A stretch of 64,000 nt of DNA, taken from contig NZ_JASDCU010000001.1 of assembly GCF_030407765.1 (NCBI RefSeq), positions 186,001 through 250,000 on the forward strand, given 5' to 3'. A model generated the notes under the pieces. The model saw nothing but the letters and a program-made list of their open reading frames with translations. It was not told the origin of the DNA and made no database searches. Source of the DNA: Microbacterium sp. APC 3901. GTDB lineage: Bacteria; Actinomycetota; Actinomycetes; Actinomycetales; Microbacteriaceae. Positions within the stretch are counted from its first letter, which is position 1; each line of letters opens with the position of its first letter. Of the stretch, positions 1-8,896 are shown one piece after another. The translations under genes were made by a program, and so were the position numbers.

Positions 1-988
1 CCAGCTCGAGCACCCAGCGACGGATGCTCGCGCCCAGCTGCTCTCGCACGTGCTCGAGCGCCGCGTCGTCGACGAGCGACTCGCGACTCGCCGTCGGGGC
101 GAGGCCCGTCGAATCGACGACCGCCCGCACGAAGAACGCCCACTCGGGCAGTACATCGTCGACCCGCTCGCCCAGGAGCATCCTGCCGAGATACATGCGG
201 GTCGCCTGACGAGCACCGGGTGGGGGAGCGTAAGGAAGCACGTAGGCCAGGCCTCTGGTGCCCGTGGCGGGTTCGCTGAGCTCGATCGCGTCGAACGGCG
301 TGGCGCCGACGAGATCGCGCCCGTACTGCACAGCGCCGTCGATGTCGTCGACGGCATCGAGGAAGGGTGCGCGCCTGGTGATGTCGATGTCGCCGCTCGC
401 GGACACGAGCGTCACCTGCACGGGGAGGAACTCGGCGAACACGGTGGCCAGCTCGCGCACGGCCGCGGGGCGCAGCAGCTCGTCGGCGTCGAATCGGGGC
501 GTCAGGTGCACGCTCGTGCCGATGGGCAGATCGTCGTCGATCTCGACGACGCGGAAGGTGCCGTCGGCGCTGCCCGTCCACTCGACGGCCGAACCGCCTC
601 GTGCGCTGCGCGAGCGGATCACGATCGAATCGGCGACCATGAAGCAGCTGAGCAGACCGATGCCGAACTGCCCCAGGTAGTCGCTGCGAGGAAGGTCGAA
701 GATGTCGCGCTTCGAGCTGCGTCCGACCGTCGCGAGCAGGTCACCCACCTCGGCGGCGCTCAGGCCGACCCCGTCGTCTCGCAGCACGAACTCGCCGGAG
801 GTGTCCGTCAGCGCCGTGATGCGGATGCTCCCACCCTTGCCGTCGACCTCGCGTCGAGCCGTGATGGCGTCGCGTGCGTTCTGCAGCAGCTCACGCAGAT
901 ACACGCGTGGACTCGAGTAGATGTGGCGGCTCAGAAGGTCGACGACACCGCGCAGGTCCACCTGGAACTGCTGCACGTCAGCGCTCAC
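1..988 (-). CDS. HSP90-family molecular chaperone, partial (C-terminus beyond window)
   Basis: The reverse strand reads open for 329 codons from a GTG start and runs off the left edge. The N-terminus carries a GHKL ATPase fold. The Glu/Asn helix ELLQNARDAI lies near residue 40, DDGVGLS is the nucleotide-binding DxGxG loop, and GQFGIGLLSCF is the lid glycine motif. These match the HSP90/HtpG family of ATP-driven dimeric chaperones. The GTG at 986-988 was chosen because a GGGAGGGGG stretch lies just upstream and the protein then begins MSADVQQF, right before the GHKL fold. A TAGGCT -10-like box lies about 30 bases further upstream. The sequence is clearly diverged from E. coli HtpG, and many actinobacteria carry such an 'HSP90 family protein'. 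The client-binding middle and dimerisation domains cannot be checked completely here. Confidence 0.85.
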   Translation of the reverse strand, partial: MSADVQQFQVDLRGVVDLLSRHIYSSPRVYLRELLQNARDAITARREVDGKGGSIRITALTDTSGEFVLRDDGVGLSAAEVGDLLATVGRSSKRDIFDLPRSDYLGQFGIGLLSCFMVADSIVIRSRSARGGSAVEWTGSADGTFRVVEIDDDLPIGTSVHLTPRFDADELLRPAAVRELATVFAEFLPVQVTLVSASGDIDITRRAPFLDAVDDIDGAVQYGRDLVGATPFDAIELSEPATGTRGLAYVLPYAPPPGARQATRMYLGRMLLGERVDDVLPEWAFFVRAVVDSTGLAPTASRESLVDDAALEHVREQLGASIRRWVLEL

Positions 989-1180
989 TGCGCCCCCTCC
1001 CGTTTCGTCCGCTCGCCGAGCCTAACAACAACGACGAGAGCGGGCCCGGTTCTGCACCGACCGACGGATGCCGTATGCTTGTCGAGCAGTTGTTGTCTGC
1101 ATTCTTTCGCCGTGCCCCGGTCCTTCCGGTCCGACAGCGGTGGCAGGATGAAGACGACACCCCGAGACCTCCCGGTCTCT

Positions 1181-1253
<73 letters not shown>

Positions 1254-1292
1254 CGCGTCAGCACACGCTGACACACGAAAGGTACATTCAGG

Positions 1293-1565
1293 ATGGATCA
1301 GGACGAACCGCGCGGCGAGGTCGTCGCGGCCGGCGCCACCCGCGAGAAGAAGCGTGGCATCGCGGGCTTCTTCGCAGGCATCGCCCTGTTCTTCCGTCAG
1401 GTCATCGCAGAGCTGCGCAAGGTCGTCACGCCGACTCGCAAAGAGCTGGTCAAGTTCACCGCAGTAGTGCTCGTCTTCGTTCTCATCGTCATGGGCATCG
1501 TCTACGGACTGGACACCCTGTTCGCCTGGGTGACGCACATCGTCTTCGGGGTCCCGGGCGCCTGA
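1293..1565 (+). CDS. secE: preprotein translocase subunit SecE
   Basis: This encodes SecE, the 90-residue small essential subunit of the SecYEG channel in the cytoplasmic membrane, which clamps SecY. Residues 1-20 are charged and hydrophilic. The conserved amphipathic segment FFRQVIAELRKVVTPTRKEL comes next, and one C-terminal membrane span lies around residues 58-82. This single-span form is typical of actinobacteria, whereas E. coli SecE has three spans. GAAAGG lies about 11 bases before the ATG. It lies between tRNA-Trp and nusG, a classic order that supports the call. Confidence 0.97.
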   Translation: MDQDEPRGEVVAAGATREKKRGIAGFFAGIALFFRQVIAELRKVVTPTRKELVKFTAVVLVFVLIVMGIVYGLDTLFAWVTHIVFGVPGA

Positions 1566-1606
1566 CGCCCTCGCGGCCCTGGCCGCAGTGATTGGAAAGA
1601 AACAAC

Positions 1607-2638
1607 GTGTCTGAACGATATTCCGACGACGCCGACTGGGCGACGGCTGCCGAGCAGTCCAGCGAAGAGGACGAAGCCCAGGAGGGCAACGTGCTCGCTG
1701 CGGAAGAGCAGTCGGTCACCTCGGCCGAACATGTCGCCATCCACATCGAGGACGTCGACGGAGACGACGACGCAGATGTGCAGGACGACACCGACATCGA
1801 CATCAACGACCCGGAGGCGGACGCGATCGTGAACGACGCTCTCAACCTGGACGAAGCGGCTGAGACTGAAGCTGCCGCTGAGGTCCTCAACGAATCCGTG
1901 GCGGAAGAGACCGCTGAGCTCGAGGCCGCCGAGGCCGACGAGGTCGCCCCGTACGACGGTCCGGACGTCAACGGCGACGAAGACGCCGAGTCCGACGAGG
2001 ACGAGGACGCCGAGGAAGACCCGTACGAGGCGTTCCGCATGGACCTTCGGATGCTTCCGGGCAAGTGGTACGTCATCCACTCCTACGCCGGGTTCGAGCG
2101 CAAGGTCAAGGCCAACATCGAGCAGCGCAAGTCGACGCTCGAGGTCGAGGACGAGATCTACCAGATCGAGGTCCCGATGGAAGACGTGGTCGAGATCAAG
2201 AACGGCCAGCGCAAGATGGTCACCCGCGTGCGCATCCCGGGCTACGTGCTCGTGCGCATGGAGCTGACGGAAGACACCTGGTCGGTCGTGCGCCACACTC
2301 CGGGCGTCACCGGCTTCGTGGGCAACGCCCACAACCCGACGCCACTGCGCTTCGAAGAGGCCTTCAACATGCTGAAGTCGCTCGTCGAGGTCAAGGACGT
2401 CCCGACCGCCAAGAACATCGCGTCGAAGGGCGGCCTCGCCGTCGCTCGTCCGCTCCCGGCCGAGGTCGACTTCGAGGTCGGCGAGACCATCACCATCAAG
2501 GAGGGCTCGTTCGCGGGTCTTCCCGGTTCGATCAGCGAGATCAAGCCCGAGAGTGGCAAGCTCACGGTGCTCGTGTCGCTCTTCGAACGCGAGACCCCGG
2601 TCGAGCTGTCGTTCGACCAGGTCACGAAGATGGTCTGA
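1607..2638 (+). CDS. nusG: transcription termination/antitermination protein NusG
   Basis: NusG binds RNA polymerase, increases processivity and links it to Rho or the ribosome. Residues 1 to about 145 are an unusually acidic, low-complexity extension rich in Glu, Asp and Ala, common in actinobacterial NusG. The NGN domain starts at [19 protein letters not shown]. The C-terminal KOW domain includes [18 protein letters not shown]. The GTG at 1607 (MSERYSDD) is preferred because GGAAAGA lies 6 bases upstream; a TTG at 1592 would sit across that site. The length is 343 residues against about 180 in E. coli, and the extra length is all in the acidic arm. It is probably cotranscribed with secE, 41 bases away. 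Confidence 0.96.
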   Translation: MSERYSDDADWATAAEQSSEEDEAQEGNVLAAEEQSVTSAEHVAIHIEDVDGDDDADVQDDTDIDINDPEADAIVNDALNLDEAAETEAAAEVLNESVAEETAELEAAEADEVAPYDGPDVNGDEDAESDEDEDAEEDPYEAFRMDLRMLPGKWYVIHSYAGFERKVKANIEQRKSTLEVEDEIYQIEVPMEDVVEIKNGQRKMVTRVRIPGYVLVRMELTEDTWSVVRHTPGVTGFVGNAHNPTPLRFEEAFNMLKSLVEVKDVPTAKNIASKGGLAVARPLPAEVDFEVGETITIKEGSFAGLPGSISEIKPESGKLTVLVSLFERETPVELSFDQVTKMV

Positions 2639-2652
2639 CCCACACACGCTCA

Positions 2653-2690
2653 GCGAGAACGGCCGCCCCGATCGGGGCGGCCGTTCTCGC
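2653..2690 (+). terminator. hairpin after nusG (perfect 17-bp stem)
   Basis: A perfect inverted repeat with arms GCGAGAACGGCCGCCCC and GGGGCGGCCGTTCTCGC encloses a GATC loop, 15 bases after the nusG stop. No T-tract follows, so it is a GC-type hairpin terminator or a transcript-end stabiliser rather than a classic intrinsic terminator. It separates secE-nusG from rplK-rplA. Confidence 0.7.
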
Positions 2691-2715
2691 GTTCCCGGGG
2701 TGCTCTCGCATCAGG

Positions 2716-2721
2716 TAGACT
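2716..2721 (+). promoter_or_regulatory. -10 box (TAGACT) for rplK-rplA
   Basis: A TAGACT hexamer, one of the commonest sigA-type -10 forms in this window, lies 110 bases before the rplK start and just after the nusG hairpin. No convincing -35 is visible. The leader of about 100 bases may carry autogenous regulation by L1, but I could not identify a specific L1-binding fold. Confidence 0.45.
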
Positions 2722-2831
2722 TGTGTGGTTTGCGTGCCGCTTCGTCGTGCGCGCAGACGACCGCAGCCCGGAGATGCCGGGTTCGCGGGAGAGCGGATGC
2801 ACCCGCACCCGTTCGATGAAAGGAAGAGGAT

Positions 2832-3263
2832 ATGGCACCGAAGAAGAAGGTGACCGGCCTGATCAAGCTTCAGATCAACGCCGGTGCAGCCAACCCGGCG
2901 CCGCCGATCGGCCCCGCGCTCGGTCAGCATGGCGTCAACATCATGGAGTTCTGCAAGGCGTACAACGCCGCGACCGAGTCGCAGCGCGGCAACGTCATCC
3001 CCGTCGAGATCACCGTCTACGAGGACCGCAGCTTCACGTTCATCCTGAAGACCCCGCCGGCTGCGGAGCTCATCAAGAAGGCCGCTGGCGTGCCCAAGGG
3101 CTCGTCGACGCCTCACACGGTCAAGGTCGCGAAGATCACCAAGGACCAGGTCCGTCAGATCGCCGAGACCAAGCAGGCCGACCTGAACGCGAACGACATC
3201 GAGGCTGCCTCGAAGATCATCGCCGGCACCGCCCGTTCCATGGGCATCACGGTCGAGGGCTGA
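2832..3263 (+). CDS. rplK: 50S ribosomal protein L11
   Basis: L11 is part of the GTPase-associated centre and binds 23S rRNA helices 43 and 44. The 143 residues include the diagnostic N-terminal stretch [20 protein letters not shown] near residues 22-41 and the C-terminal rRNA-binding domain with a [14 protein letters not shown] loop. The start is supported by an AAGGAAGAGG site before the ATG. It is followed after 11 bases by rplA, the universal order. Confidence 0.98.
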
Positions 3264-3274
3264 GGAGAATAATC

Positions 3275-3964
3275 ATGGCTACGAAGTCCAAGGCTTACAA
3301 GGCTGCCGCCGAGAAGATCGAGGCAGACCGTTTCTACACTCCCAGCGAGGCAGTCGCCCTCGCCAAGGAGACCGGCTCGACGAAGTTCGACTCGACCGTC
3401 GAGGTCGCGCTGAAGCTCGCAGTCGACCCCCGCAAGGCAGACCAGATGGTGCGCGGCACCGTCATCCTGCCCCACGGCACCGGCAAGACCGCCCGCGTCA
3501 TCGTCTTCGCCACCGGCCCCGCGGCCGAGGCAGCGATCGCCGCAGGCGCGGATGAGGTCGGCGGCGCCGAGCTCATCGAGAAGGTCGCCGCAGGCTGGAC
3601 CGCGTTCGACGCGGCCGTCTCGACCCCGGAGCTCATGGGCCAGGTCGGTCGTCTCGGAAAGGTCCTGGGTCCGCGTGGACTCATGCCGAACCCGAAGACC
3701 GGCACCGTGACCCCCAACACGGCCAAGGCCGTCGAGGAGATCAAGGGCGGAAAGATCGAGTTCCGCGTCGACAAGCACGCCAACGTGCACTTCGTCGTGG
3801 GCAAGTCGTCGTTCTCGGCTGACCAGCTCAACGAGAACATCGGCGCAGCGCTCGAGGAGATCGTTCGCCTCAAGCCGTCGAGCTCGAAGGGCCGTTACAT
3901 CCAGAAGGGCGCCGTGTCGACCACGTTCGGCCCCGGCATCCCGCTGGACGTCAACTCCATCTGA
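3275..3964 (+). CDS. rplA: 50S ribosomal protein L1
   Basis: L1 forms the mobile stalk at the ribosomal E site and is a known translational autoregulator of the L11-L1 operon. The 229-residue protein carries the hallmark [20 protein letters not shown] in the second half. The ATG at 3275 is preceded by GAGGAG eight bases upstream and gives the normal [10 protein letters not shown]-terminus. An open frame extends further upstream but overlaps rplK and is not coding. Confidence 0.98.
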   Translation: MATKSKAYKAAAEKIEADRFYTPSEAVALAKETGSTKFDSTVEVALKLAVDPRKADQMVRGTVILPHGTGKTARVIVFATGPAAEAAIAAGADEVGGAELIEKVAAGWTAFDAAVSTPELMGQVGRLGKVLGPRGLMPNPKTGTVTPNTAKAVEEIKGGKIEFRVDKHANVHFVVGKSSFSADQLNENIGAALEEIVRLKPSSSKGRYIQKGAVSTTFGPGIPLDVNSI

Positions 3965-3978
3965 GTGTGATTCCAGAG

Positions 3979-4006
3979 AGGCCCCCGCATTCTGCGGGGG
4001 CCTTTC
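3979..4006 (+). terminator. intrinsic terminator after rplA
   Basis: AGGCCCCCGCA pairs with TGCGGGGGCCT around a three-base loop and is followed by a short TTTCT run. It ends the rplK-rplA transcript. Confidence 0.85.
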
Positions 4007-4039
4007 TGCGTCCCGCGCGACATCGAGCGTCATCGGATG

Positions 4040-4069
4040 TTGGGATGCAGGTCGGATGCCGCGTACTGT
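4040..4069 (+). promoter_or_regulatory. promoter of the amino acid ABC operon
   Basis: TTGGGA at 4040-4045 and TACTGT at 4064-4069 are 18 bases apart, a good sigA-type match. They lie about 55 bases upstream of the binding-protein start. No operator was recognised. Confidence 0.5.
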
Positions 4070-4122
4070 GAATGAGTTCCGCGCCACAGCACTCGCGCCT
4101 CACCGCACCCCAGGAGGGTCAC

Positions 4123-4935
4123 ATGTCTCGTCGCCTCATCGCCGTCACCGCATTGGTCGTCGCCGCAGGAGCGCTCACCGCCTGCAGCGGGAGCACCGCA
4201 CCTGCCGAGAGCAGCTCGAGCGAGGGCGGATCCGACTTCGGCCTCGTCACGGACGGCGTTCTGACGGTCGCCACCGAGGGTACGTACCGCCCGTTCAGCT
4301 TCCACGATGACGGCGGAACCGGCGACCTGACCGGCTTCGACGTCGAGATCATCGAGGCGGTCGCCGAGAAGCTCGACCTCGAGGTCGAGTTCCAGGAGAC
4401 CCAGTGGGACGCGATCTTCGCCGGGCTCGACGCGGGCCGCTTCGACGTGATCGCGAACCAGGTCAGCATCAACGAGCAGCGCCAGGAGAAGTACCTGTTC
4501 AGCGCTCCGTACACTGTCTCGCCGGGAGTCATCGTGGTCGCCGAGGACGACGACTCGATCTCATCGTTCGACGACCTCGAGGGCAAGACGACGGCGCAGT
4601 CGCTCACCAGCAACTGGTACGAGCTCGCCACCGAGTCCGGTGCCACGGTCGAGGGTGTCGAAGGCTGGGCGCAGGCCGTCGAGCTGCTGCGTCAGGGTCG
4701 CGTCGACGCGACGGTCAACGACAAGCTGACCTTCCTCGACTACGAGAAGACGAACAGCCCGTCCGGTCTGAAGATCGCCGCCGAGACCGATGAGGCCGGT
4801 GAGCAGGCGTTCGTGTTCACCAAGGACAAGACCGACCTGGTCGAGGCGATCGACGGCGCACTCGAGGAGCTGCGTGCGGACGGTACCCTGGCCGAGATCA
4901 GTGACAAGTACTTCGGCGACGACGTGACGCAGTAG
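4123..4935 (+). CDS. polar amino acid (possibly cystine) ABC transporter, substrate-binding lipoprotein
   Basis: This is a 270-residue extracellular solute-binding protein of family 3 (SBP_bac_3). The N-terminus is a lipoprotein signal MSRRLIAVTALVVAAGALTA followed by the lipobox Cys at about residue 21. The mature protein has TVATEGTYRPFSFHD near its start, LTGFDVEIIEAVAEKL and GLDAGRFDVIANQVSI, all typical of the family. AQSLTSNWYELA and GRVDATVNDKLTFLDY resemble cystine-binding members, but the ligand is inferred. ATG 4123 is chosen over an in-frame upstream ATG because AGGAGGGT sits just before it and the signal peptide then starts correctly. It is the first gene of a three-gene operon and is 3 bases from the permease. 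Confidence 0.9.
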   Translation: MSRRLIAVTALVVAAGALTACSGSTAPAESSSSEGGSDFGLVTDGVLTVATEGTYRPFSFHDDGGTGDLTGFDVEIIEAVAEKLDLEVEFQETQWDAIFAGLDAGRFDVIANQVSINEQRQEKYLFSAPYTVSPGVIVVAEDDDSISSFDDLEGKTTAQSLTSNWYELATESGATVEGVEGWAQAVELLRQGRVDATVNDKLTFLDYEKTNSPSGLKIAAETDEAGEQAFVFTKDKTDLVEAIDGALEELRADGTLAEISDKYFGDDVTQ

Positions 4936-4938
4936 CCC

Positions 4939-5604
4939 ATGGAGAATCCCTGGCAGCTGTTCTTCGATTCGCTCGGCCCGATCGCCCTCGCGGGCGTGAC
5001 GGTGACGGTTCCACTCGCGCTGATCTCGTTCGCGCTGGGTCTCGTGCTCGCCGTCGGCGCGGCACTCATGCGGATCTCGGTCAATCCTGTGTTGGCGGGC
5101 ATCGCCAGGTTCTACATCTCGGTCATCCGTGGCACGCCGATGATCGTTCAGCTGTTCGTGATCTTCTACGGCCTCGGGTCGATCGGGCTCAAGCTGGATC
5201 CGTGGACCAGCGCGATCATCGCGCTGTCGCTGAACGTCGGCGGCTACGGAGCCGAGGTGGTGCGCGCCGCCATCCTCTCCGTTCCGAAGGGGCAGTGGGA
5301 GGCGGCATACACGGTCGGCATGAATCGCACGCGCACACTCACGCGCGTGATCCTGCCGCAGGCCGCGCGGGTCTCGGTGCCGCCGCTGTCGAACACGTTC
5401 ATCTCGCTGGTGAAGGACACCTCGCTCGCCTCGCTGATCCTCGTGACGGAGCTCTTCAAGGTCGCGCAGCAGATCGCGGCGGCGACTTTGGAGTTCATGG
5501 TCGTCTATCTGGCTGCCGCGCTCGTGTACTGGGTGATCTGCCTCGTGCTGTCGTTCGGCCAGAGCGCTCTCGAGAGGAGACTCGATCGCAATGTCGCTCA
5601 CTGA
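4939..5604 (+). CDS. amino acid ABC transporter permease (HisM/GlnP type)
   Basis: This 221-residue membrane protein has about five spans. The first, around residues 12-45, is a conserved [19 protein letters not shown] stretch. The N-terminal [18 protein letters not shown] motif is diagnostic of the HisMQ permease family. The EAA loop, [22 protein letters not shown], is the contact site for the ATPase. It would form the membrane channel with the lipoprotein 3 bases upstream and the ATPase that overlaps its 3' end by 14 bases. Only one permease gene is present, so it probably acts as a homodimer. Confidence 0.93.
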   Translation: MENPWQLFFDSLGPIALAGVTVTVPLALISFALGLVLAVGAALMRISVNPVLAGIARFYISVIRGTPMIVQLFVIFYGLGSIGLKLDPWTSAIIALSLNVGGYGAEVVRAAILSVPKGQWEAAYTVGMNRTRTLTRVILPQAARVSVPPLSNTFISLVKDTSLASLILVTELFKVAQQIAAATLEFMVVYLAAALVYWVICLVLSFGQSALERRLDRNVAH

Positions 5605-6412
5605 TCCGGCGCGCGCGCCCCAGTCCACCGCAGACGCGCTGCTCACCGCGCGCGGCCTGCACAAGCGCTTCGGCGACAACGAGGTGCTCCGAGGCATCGA
5701 CCTGACGCTGCATCGCGGGGAAGTCGTCGTGCTGATCGGTCCGAGCGGATCGGGCAAGACGACGGTGCTCCGCGCGCTCAACGGCCTCGAGACGCCGGAC
5801 GCCGGCACGATCGTCGTCGCGGGCGGGCCCGACATCGACTTCGCTCCGGAGGCTGCGCTGCCGAAACGCACTCGCGCGCAGAAGCGGCTCGCGTTGCGCG
5901 ACCGCTCGGCGATGGTGTTCCAGCATCACAACCTCTTCCCGCATCTCTCCGTGCTCGAGAACGTCATCGAGGGCCCGTGGCGGGTGCAGGGCAGGCCGAA
6001 GGCCGAGGTGGTCGCCGAGGCGCGGGTGCTGCTCGCCCGAGTCGGGCTCGCCGACAAGGAGGACGCTCGTCCGCATGAGCTCTCCGGCGGTCAGCAGCAG
6101 CGGGTCGGCATCGTTCGCGCACTCGCGTTGCGCCCTGACCTCCTGCTGTTCGATGAGCCGACCAGCGCGCTCGACCCCGAACTCGTGGGTGAGGTGCTGC
6201 TGGTCATCAAGGAGCTCGCCGACGAGGGGTGGAGCATGGTGGTCGTCACGCATGAGCTGAGCTTCGCGCGCGAGGCGGCAGACCATGTGCTGTTCATGGA
6301 TGCGGGCGTCGTGGTCGAGGAGGGTGCCCCGGCCGAGCTCTTCGGCGCCCCCCAGCACGAGCGCACGAAGAAGTTCCTCACCCGCATCCTGCGGCCGCTC
6401 GACGGCGACTGA
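5591..6412 (+). CDS. amino acid ABC transporter ATP-binding protein
   Basis: This is the 273-residue nucleotide-binding subunit of the importer. Walker A is GPSGSGKTT near residue 54, the signature is LSGGQQQR, and Walker B is [12 protein letters not shown], followed by the H-loop [10 protein letters not shown]. An insertion around residues 83-100 ([15 protein letters not shown]) separates Walker A from the Q-loop, as in other cystine/glutamate-type ATPases. It overlaps the permease by 14 bases, implying translational coupling. No terminator is evident before the convergent lysE gene. Confidence 0.94.
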   Translation: MSLTDPARAPQSTADALLTARGLHKRFGDNEVLRGIDLTLHRGEVVVLIGPSGSGKTTVLRALNGLETPDAGTIVVAGGPDIDFAPEAALPKRTRAQKRLALRDRSAMVFQHHNLFPHLSVLENVIEGPWRVQGRPKAEVVAEARVLLARVGLADKEDARPHELSGGQQQRVGIVRALALRPDLLLFDEPTSALDPELVGEVLLVIKELADEGWSMVVVTHELSFAREAADHVLFMDAGVVVEEGAPAELFGAPQHERTKKFLTRILRPLDGD

Positions 6413-6454
6413 CAGAGCATCCCGAGCAGCCCCGGTCGAATCCACCGAACCGCC

Positions 6455-7117
6455 TCACACGTGCAGCACCGGAAGCACCAGGCTGACGGCCAGCGTGATC
6501 ATGACGAGGGCGATGAGCGCGTCGAGGATGCGCCAGGAACGTTCGGTGCGCAGCCAGCGGCCGAGGTAGCGGGCGCCGAACCCCAGCGCGGTGAACCACA
6601 GGATGCTGGCGGTGATCGCTCCGGCCGCGAACAGCCACCGGTCCTCGCCGTGGGTGGCCGCGATCGACCCGAGCATCAGCACCGTGTCGAGATAGACATG
6701 GGGGTTCAGCCAGGTCAGCGCCAGTGCTGTCGCGATCACCGGGGCGAGCGCCGTGCGAGTCGCCGTGGACGTGCCGCTCCCGCTCGAACGCGCGATCGGG
6801 CTCTCGCCGTCGGTCTGATCGACGCGCAGCTGCTCGCCACCTCGCCACGCACGGCGCGCGGCGAGGATCCCGTAGGCCAGCAGGAACAATGCGCCCGCCC
6901 AGCGAGCGACGACGACGAGCCAGGGAGCCGCGGAGATCACGAAACCGAGTCCAGCGACGCCTGCAGCGATCAGCAGAGCGTCCGACACGGCGCAGATGAT
7001 GACCACGGGCAGTACATGCTCGCTGCGGATGCCCTGCCGAAGGACGAAGACGTTCTGGGCACCGATGGCGATGATCAGCGAGAGGCCGAGGCCGAGACCG
7101 GAGAGCACGGGGAGCAT
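6455..7117 (-). CDS. lysE: LysE/ArgO family amino acid exporter
   Basis: This 220-residue membrane protein has about six spans and belongs to the LysE/ArgO family, which exports basic amino acids such as lysine and arginine. The N-terminal GLGLGLSLIIAIGAQNVFVL contains the conserved GAQN element, and AVSDALLIAAGVAGLG follows. It is transcribed divergently from a LysG-type activator gene, the same pairing as lysE-lysG in Corynebacterium glutamicum. The reverse strand has TAGCGT exactly six bases before the ATG, so the mRNA is probably leaderless. The exact substrate is inferred. Confidence 0.88.
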   Translation of the reverse strand: MLPVLSGLGLGLSLIIAIGAQNVFVLRQGIRSEHVLPVVIICAVSDALLIAAGVAGLGFVISAAPWLVVVARWAGALFLLAYGILAARRAWRGGEQLRVDQTDGESPIARSSGSGTSTATRTALAPVIATALALTWLNPHVYLDTVLMLGSIAATHGEDRWLFAAGAITASILWFTALGFGARYLGRWLRTERSWRILDALIALVMITLAVSLVLPVLHV

Positions 7118-7123
7118 CCTTCC

Positions 7124-7187
7124 ACGCTAGGTGTCCTGAAACATGAGCACCAGTTCGCAGAAGTTGTGAACCATTAGCATCACTAAT
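7124..7187. promoter_or_regulatory. lysE/lysG divergent control region with LysR-type dyads
   Basis: This short divergent region contains TTC-N11-GAA (arms GTTC 7153-7156 and GAAC 7168-7171), fitting the LysR-family T-N11-A rule. A second dyad, ATTAG-N5-CTAAT (7173-7187), abuts the lysG start codon. TAGCAT at 7175-7180 overlaps that dyad and is six bases from the lysG GTG, while TAGCGT (reverse strand, 7124-7129) serves lysE. I infer autoregulation of lysG and activation of lysE from the first dyad. Confidence 0.6.
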
Positions 7188-8063
7188 GTGAAGATCGACC
7201 CCGAACTTGCCGCCACTCTCGCCGCCGTCGCTGATGAGGGAACCTTCGACGCGGCGTCCCGCGTGTTGAGGGTGACGCCGTCTGCCGTGAGTCAGCGGCT
7301 GAAGAGCCTCGAAGAGCAGCTGGGACGCGTGCTCGTGGTGCGAACCAAGCCGGCGCGCCTCACGGAAGCCGGTGAGTCGGTGGTGCGCCTGGCGCGCCAG
7401 ATCGCGTTGCTCGAACACGACGCGCTGGCCGGGCTCGGTCTCGACGATGTCGACGCACCCCGCACCCGCATCCCTCTCGCCGTCAATGCGGACTCGATGG
7501 CGACGTGGTTCCTCGGCCCGCTCGCGAGGCTCTCCGCAGCACACGAGCTCGACTTCGACCTGCACCGGGACGACCAGAACTTCACGGCCCGTCTGCTCGA
7601 GTCGGGCACTGTCATGGCTGCGGTCACCAGCGAGGCGGAGCCCGTGGCCGGATGCTCCGTCTCGCCGCTCGGCGTGTTGGAGTACCACGCGATGGCTGCA
7701 CCGGCGTTCGCCCGACGGTGGTTCGGCGACGGCATCACGGCCGAAGCCCTCGCGGTCGCGCCGTTCGTGGACTTCGACCGTCGGGACACGCTGCAGCACG
7801 AGTGGCTGGGTGCCATGGGTGTCGCGCAGCAGGGGGTTCCCAGACACTACGTTCCGGCGTCGCATGATTATGCCCTCGCCGTCCGGCTGGGACTCGGTTG
7901 GGGGATGGTGCCGCTTCTGCAGACCGATCACGAGCTGGTGCCGCTCGGGGGGCCCCCGTTGCGGGTGAGTCTCTACTGGCAGCAGTGGAATCTGCGGTCA
8001 GGGCTGCTCGACACGATCGCCGCCGACATCGCGTCCGAAGCGCGGCGAGTGCTGTCTCGCTGA
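7188..8063 (+). CDS. lysG: LysG/ArgP-type LysR transcriptional regulator
   Basis: This is a 291-residue LysR-family regulator. The winged helix-turn-helix occupies residues 1 to about 65, with DEGTFDAASRVLRVTPSAVS as the recognition region, and is followed by the linker helix and a periplasmic-binding-like effector domain. The HTH sequence and length match the ArgP/LysG/IciA subgroup, which senses lysine or arginine and activates an exporter. It is divergent from the lysE-type exporter, which supports that pairing. The start is GTG 7188. There is no Shine-Dalgarno site, and TAGCAT lies six bases upstream, so translation is probably leaderless. Confidence 0.88.
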   Translation: MKIDPELAATLAAVADEGTFDAASRVLRVTPSAVSQRLKSLEEQLGRVLVVRTKPARLTEAGESVVRLARQIALLEHDALAGLGLDDVDAPRTRIPLAVNADSMATWFLGPLARLSAAHELDFDLHRDDQNFTARLLESGTVMAAVTSEAEPVAGCSVSPLGVLEYHAMAAPAFARRWFGDGITAEALAVAPFVDFDRRDTLQHEWLGAMGVAQQGVPRHYVPASHDYALAVRLGLGWGMVPLLQTDHELVPLGGPPLRVSLYWQQWNLRSGLLDTIAADIASEARRVLSR

Positions 8064-8270
8064 ACCGTCGACCAGCCGATCGGTCACCTCTCGGGCCAGA
8101 CATTGTGTCGCTTAGGAGGCCCCAGGATAGCTGTTCGTGACGTTCCTCCCCTTTTAATCGCAGAGTACTTGGACAAAACTGTCGACAACGACATGAACAC
8201 TCGGATGCGGGCCGCAGAAGGGCGACCATCCCCAGGCATCTGCGGTTCGTGATTCCTGAGGGGGAATGTC

Positions 8271-8894
8271 ATGGCTGAGAAGAACACGCAACGCAAGGTT
8301 CTGGCAGTGCTGGCCGGTGGGCTGGTGCTCGGCGTAGGAATCGGGGTGACGCTCGCAGCCTGGAACGATTCGGAGTTCGCGACCGGCACCTTCACCGCAG
8401 GGGCGTTCAACCTGGAGGGCTCGACGACCAGCGCGAGCGACGGGTACGACGACCACAACGTCGATCTGGGAGACTTCGCGGCGTCGCTCGTCTTCGAGCT
8501 GCCCGCTGTCGCGTCGTCGATGTCACCGGGCGATGTCGTCCACGCGCCCTTCTGGGTGCGCCTCGACAGCACGACCACGAACGGCGCCACGCTGCTGCCG
8601 TCCGGAATCACGGCGGGAACCGGGGGCAACGAGGCCAACCTGTCGTACACCGTGACCGCGATCGAAGCCGCCGACACCTGCGATGAGGCGGCCACGGGAA
8701 CAGTCGTGGCGACAGGCGCGACCCTGAGCGATCAGACCGGGGCGACGTCGCTCCCGCTGGCCGCGGGCACTCCGGCCGGAACGGCGGGGGTGCCGATGCA
8801 GCTGTGCTTCGCGGTGACCGCGGGTGCCGGTCTCACTCAGGGCGCCACCGCGACCGCGACCTGGGAGTTCACGGCCACCTCGACTGCGGACTGA
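8271..8894 (+). CDS. SipW-dependent-type secreted surface protein A
   Basis: This 207-residue protein has no recognised enzyme motif. Its N-terminus, KVLAVLAGGLVLGVGIGVTL followed by AAWNDSEFATGTFTAG, is the SipW-dependent signal pattern of TasA/camelysin-like proteins, in which cleavage precedes a beta-rich surface domain. Two Cys pairs may form disulfides. ATG 8271 is preceded by GAGGGGGA. It starts an operon with a paralogue, a SipW-like signal peptidase and a sortase substrate, which suggests a surface fibre or coat component. That role is inferred. The 207 bases upstream hold a possible TTGGAC -35 at 8169, but no clear -10 was found. Confidence 0.8.
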   Translation: MAEKNTQRKVLAVLAGGLVLGVGIGVTLAAWNDSEFATGTFTAGAFNLEGSTTSASDGYDDHNVDLGDFAASLVFELPAVASSMSPGDVVHAPFWVRLDSTTTNGATLLPSGITAGTGGNEANLSYTVTAIEAADTCDEAATGTVVATGATLSDQTGATSLPLAAGTPAGTAGVPMQLCFAVTAGAGLTQGATATATWEFTATSTAD

Positions 8895-8896
8895 TC

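Noticed and set aside
8114..8157. Terminator or riboswitch between lysG and the SipW operon
   Set aside because: The best stem is only five pairs with a long loop, not enough to support a structure.
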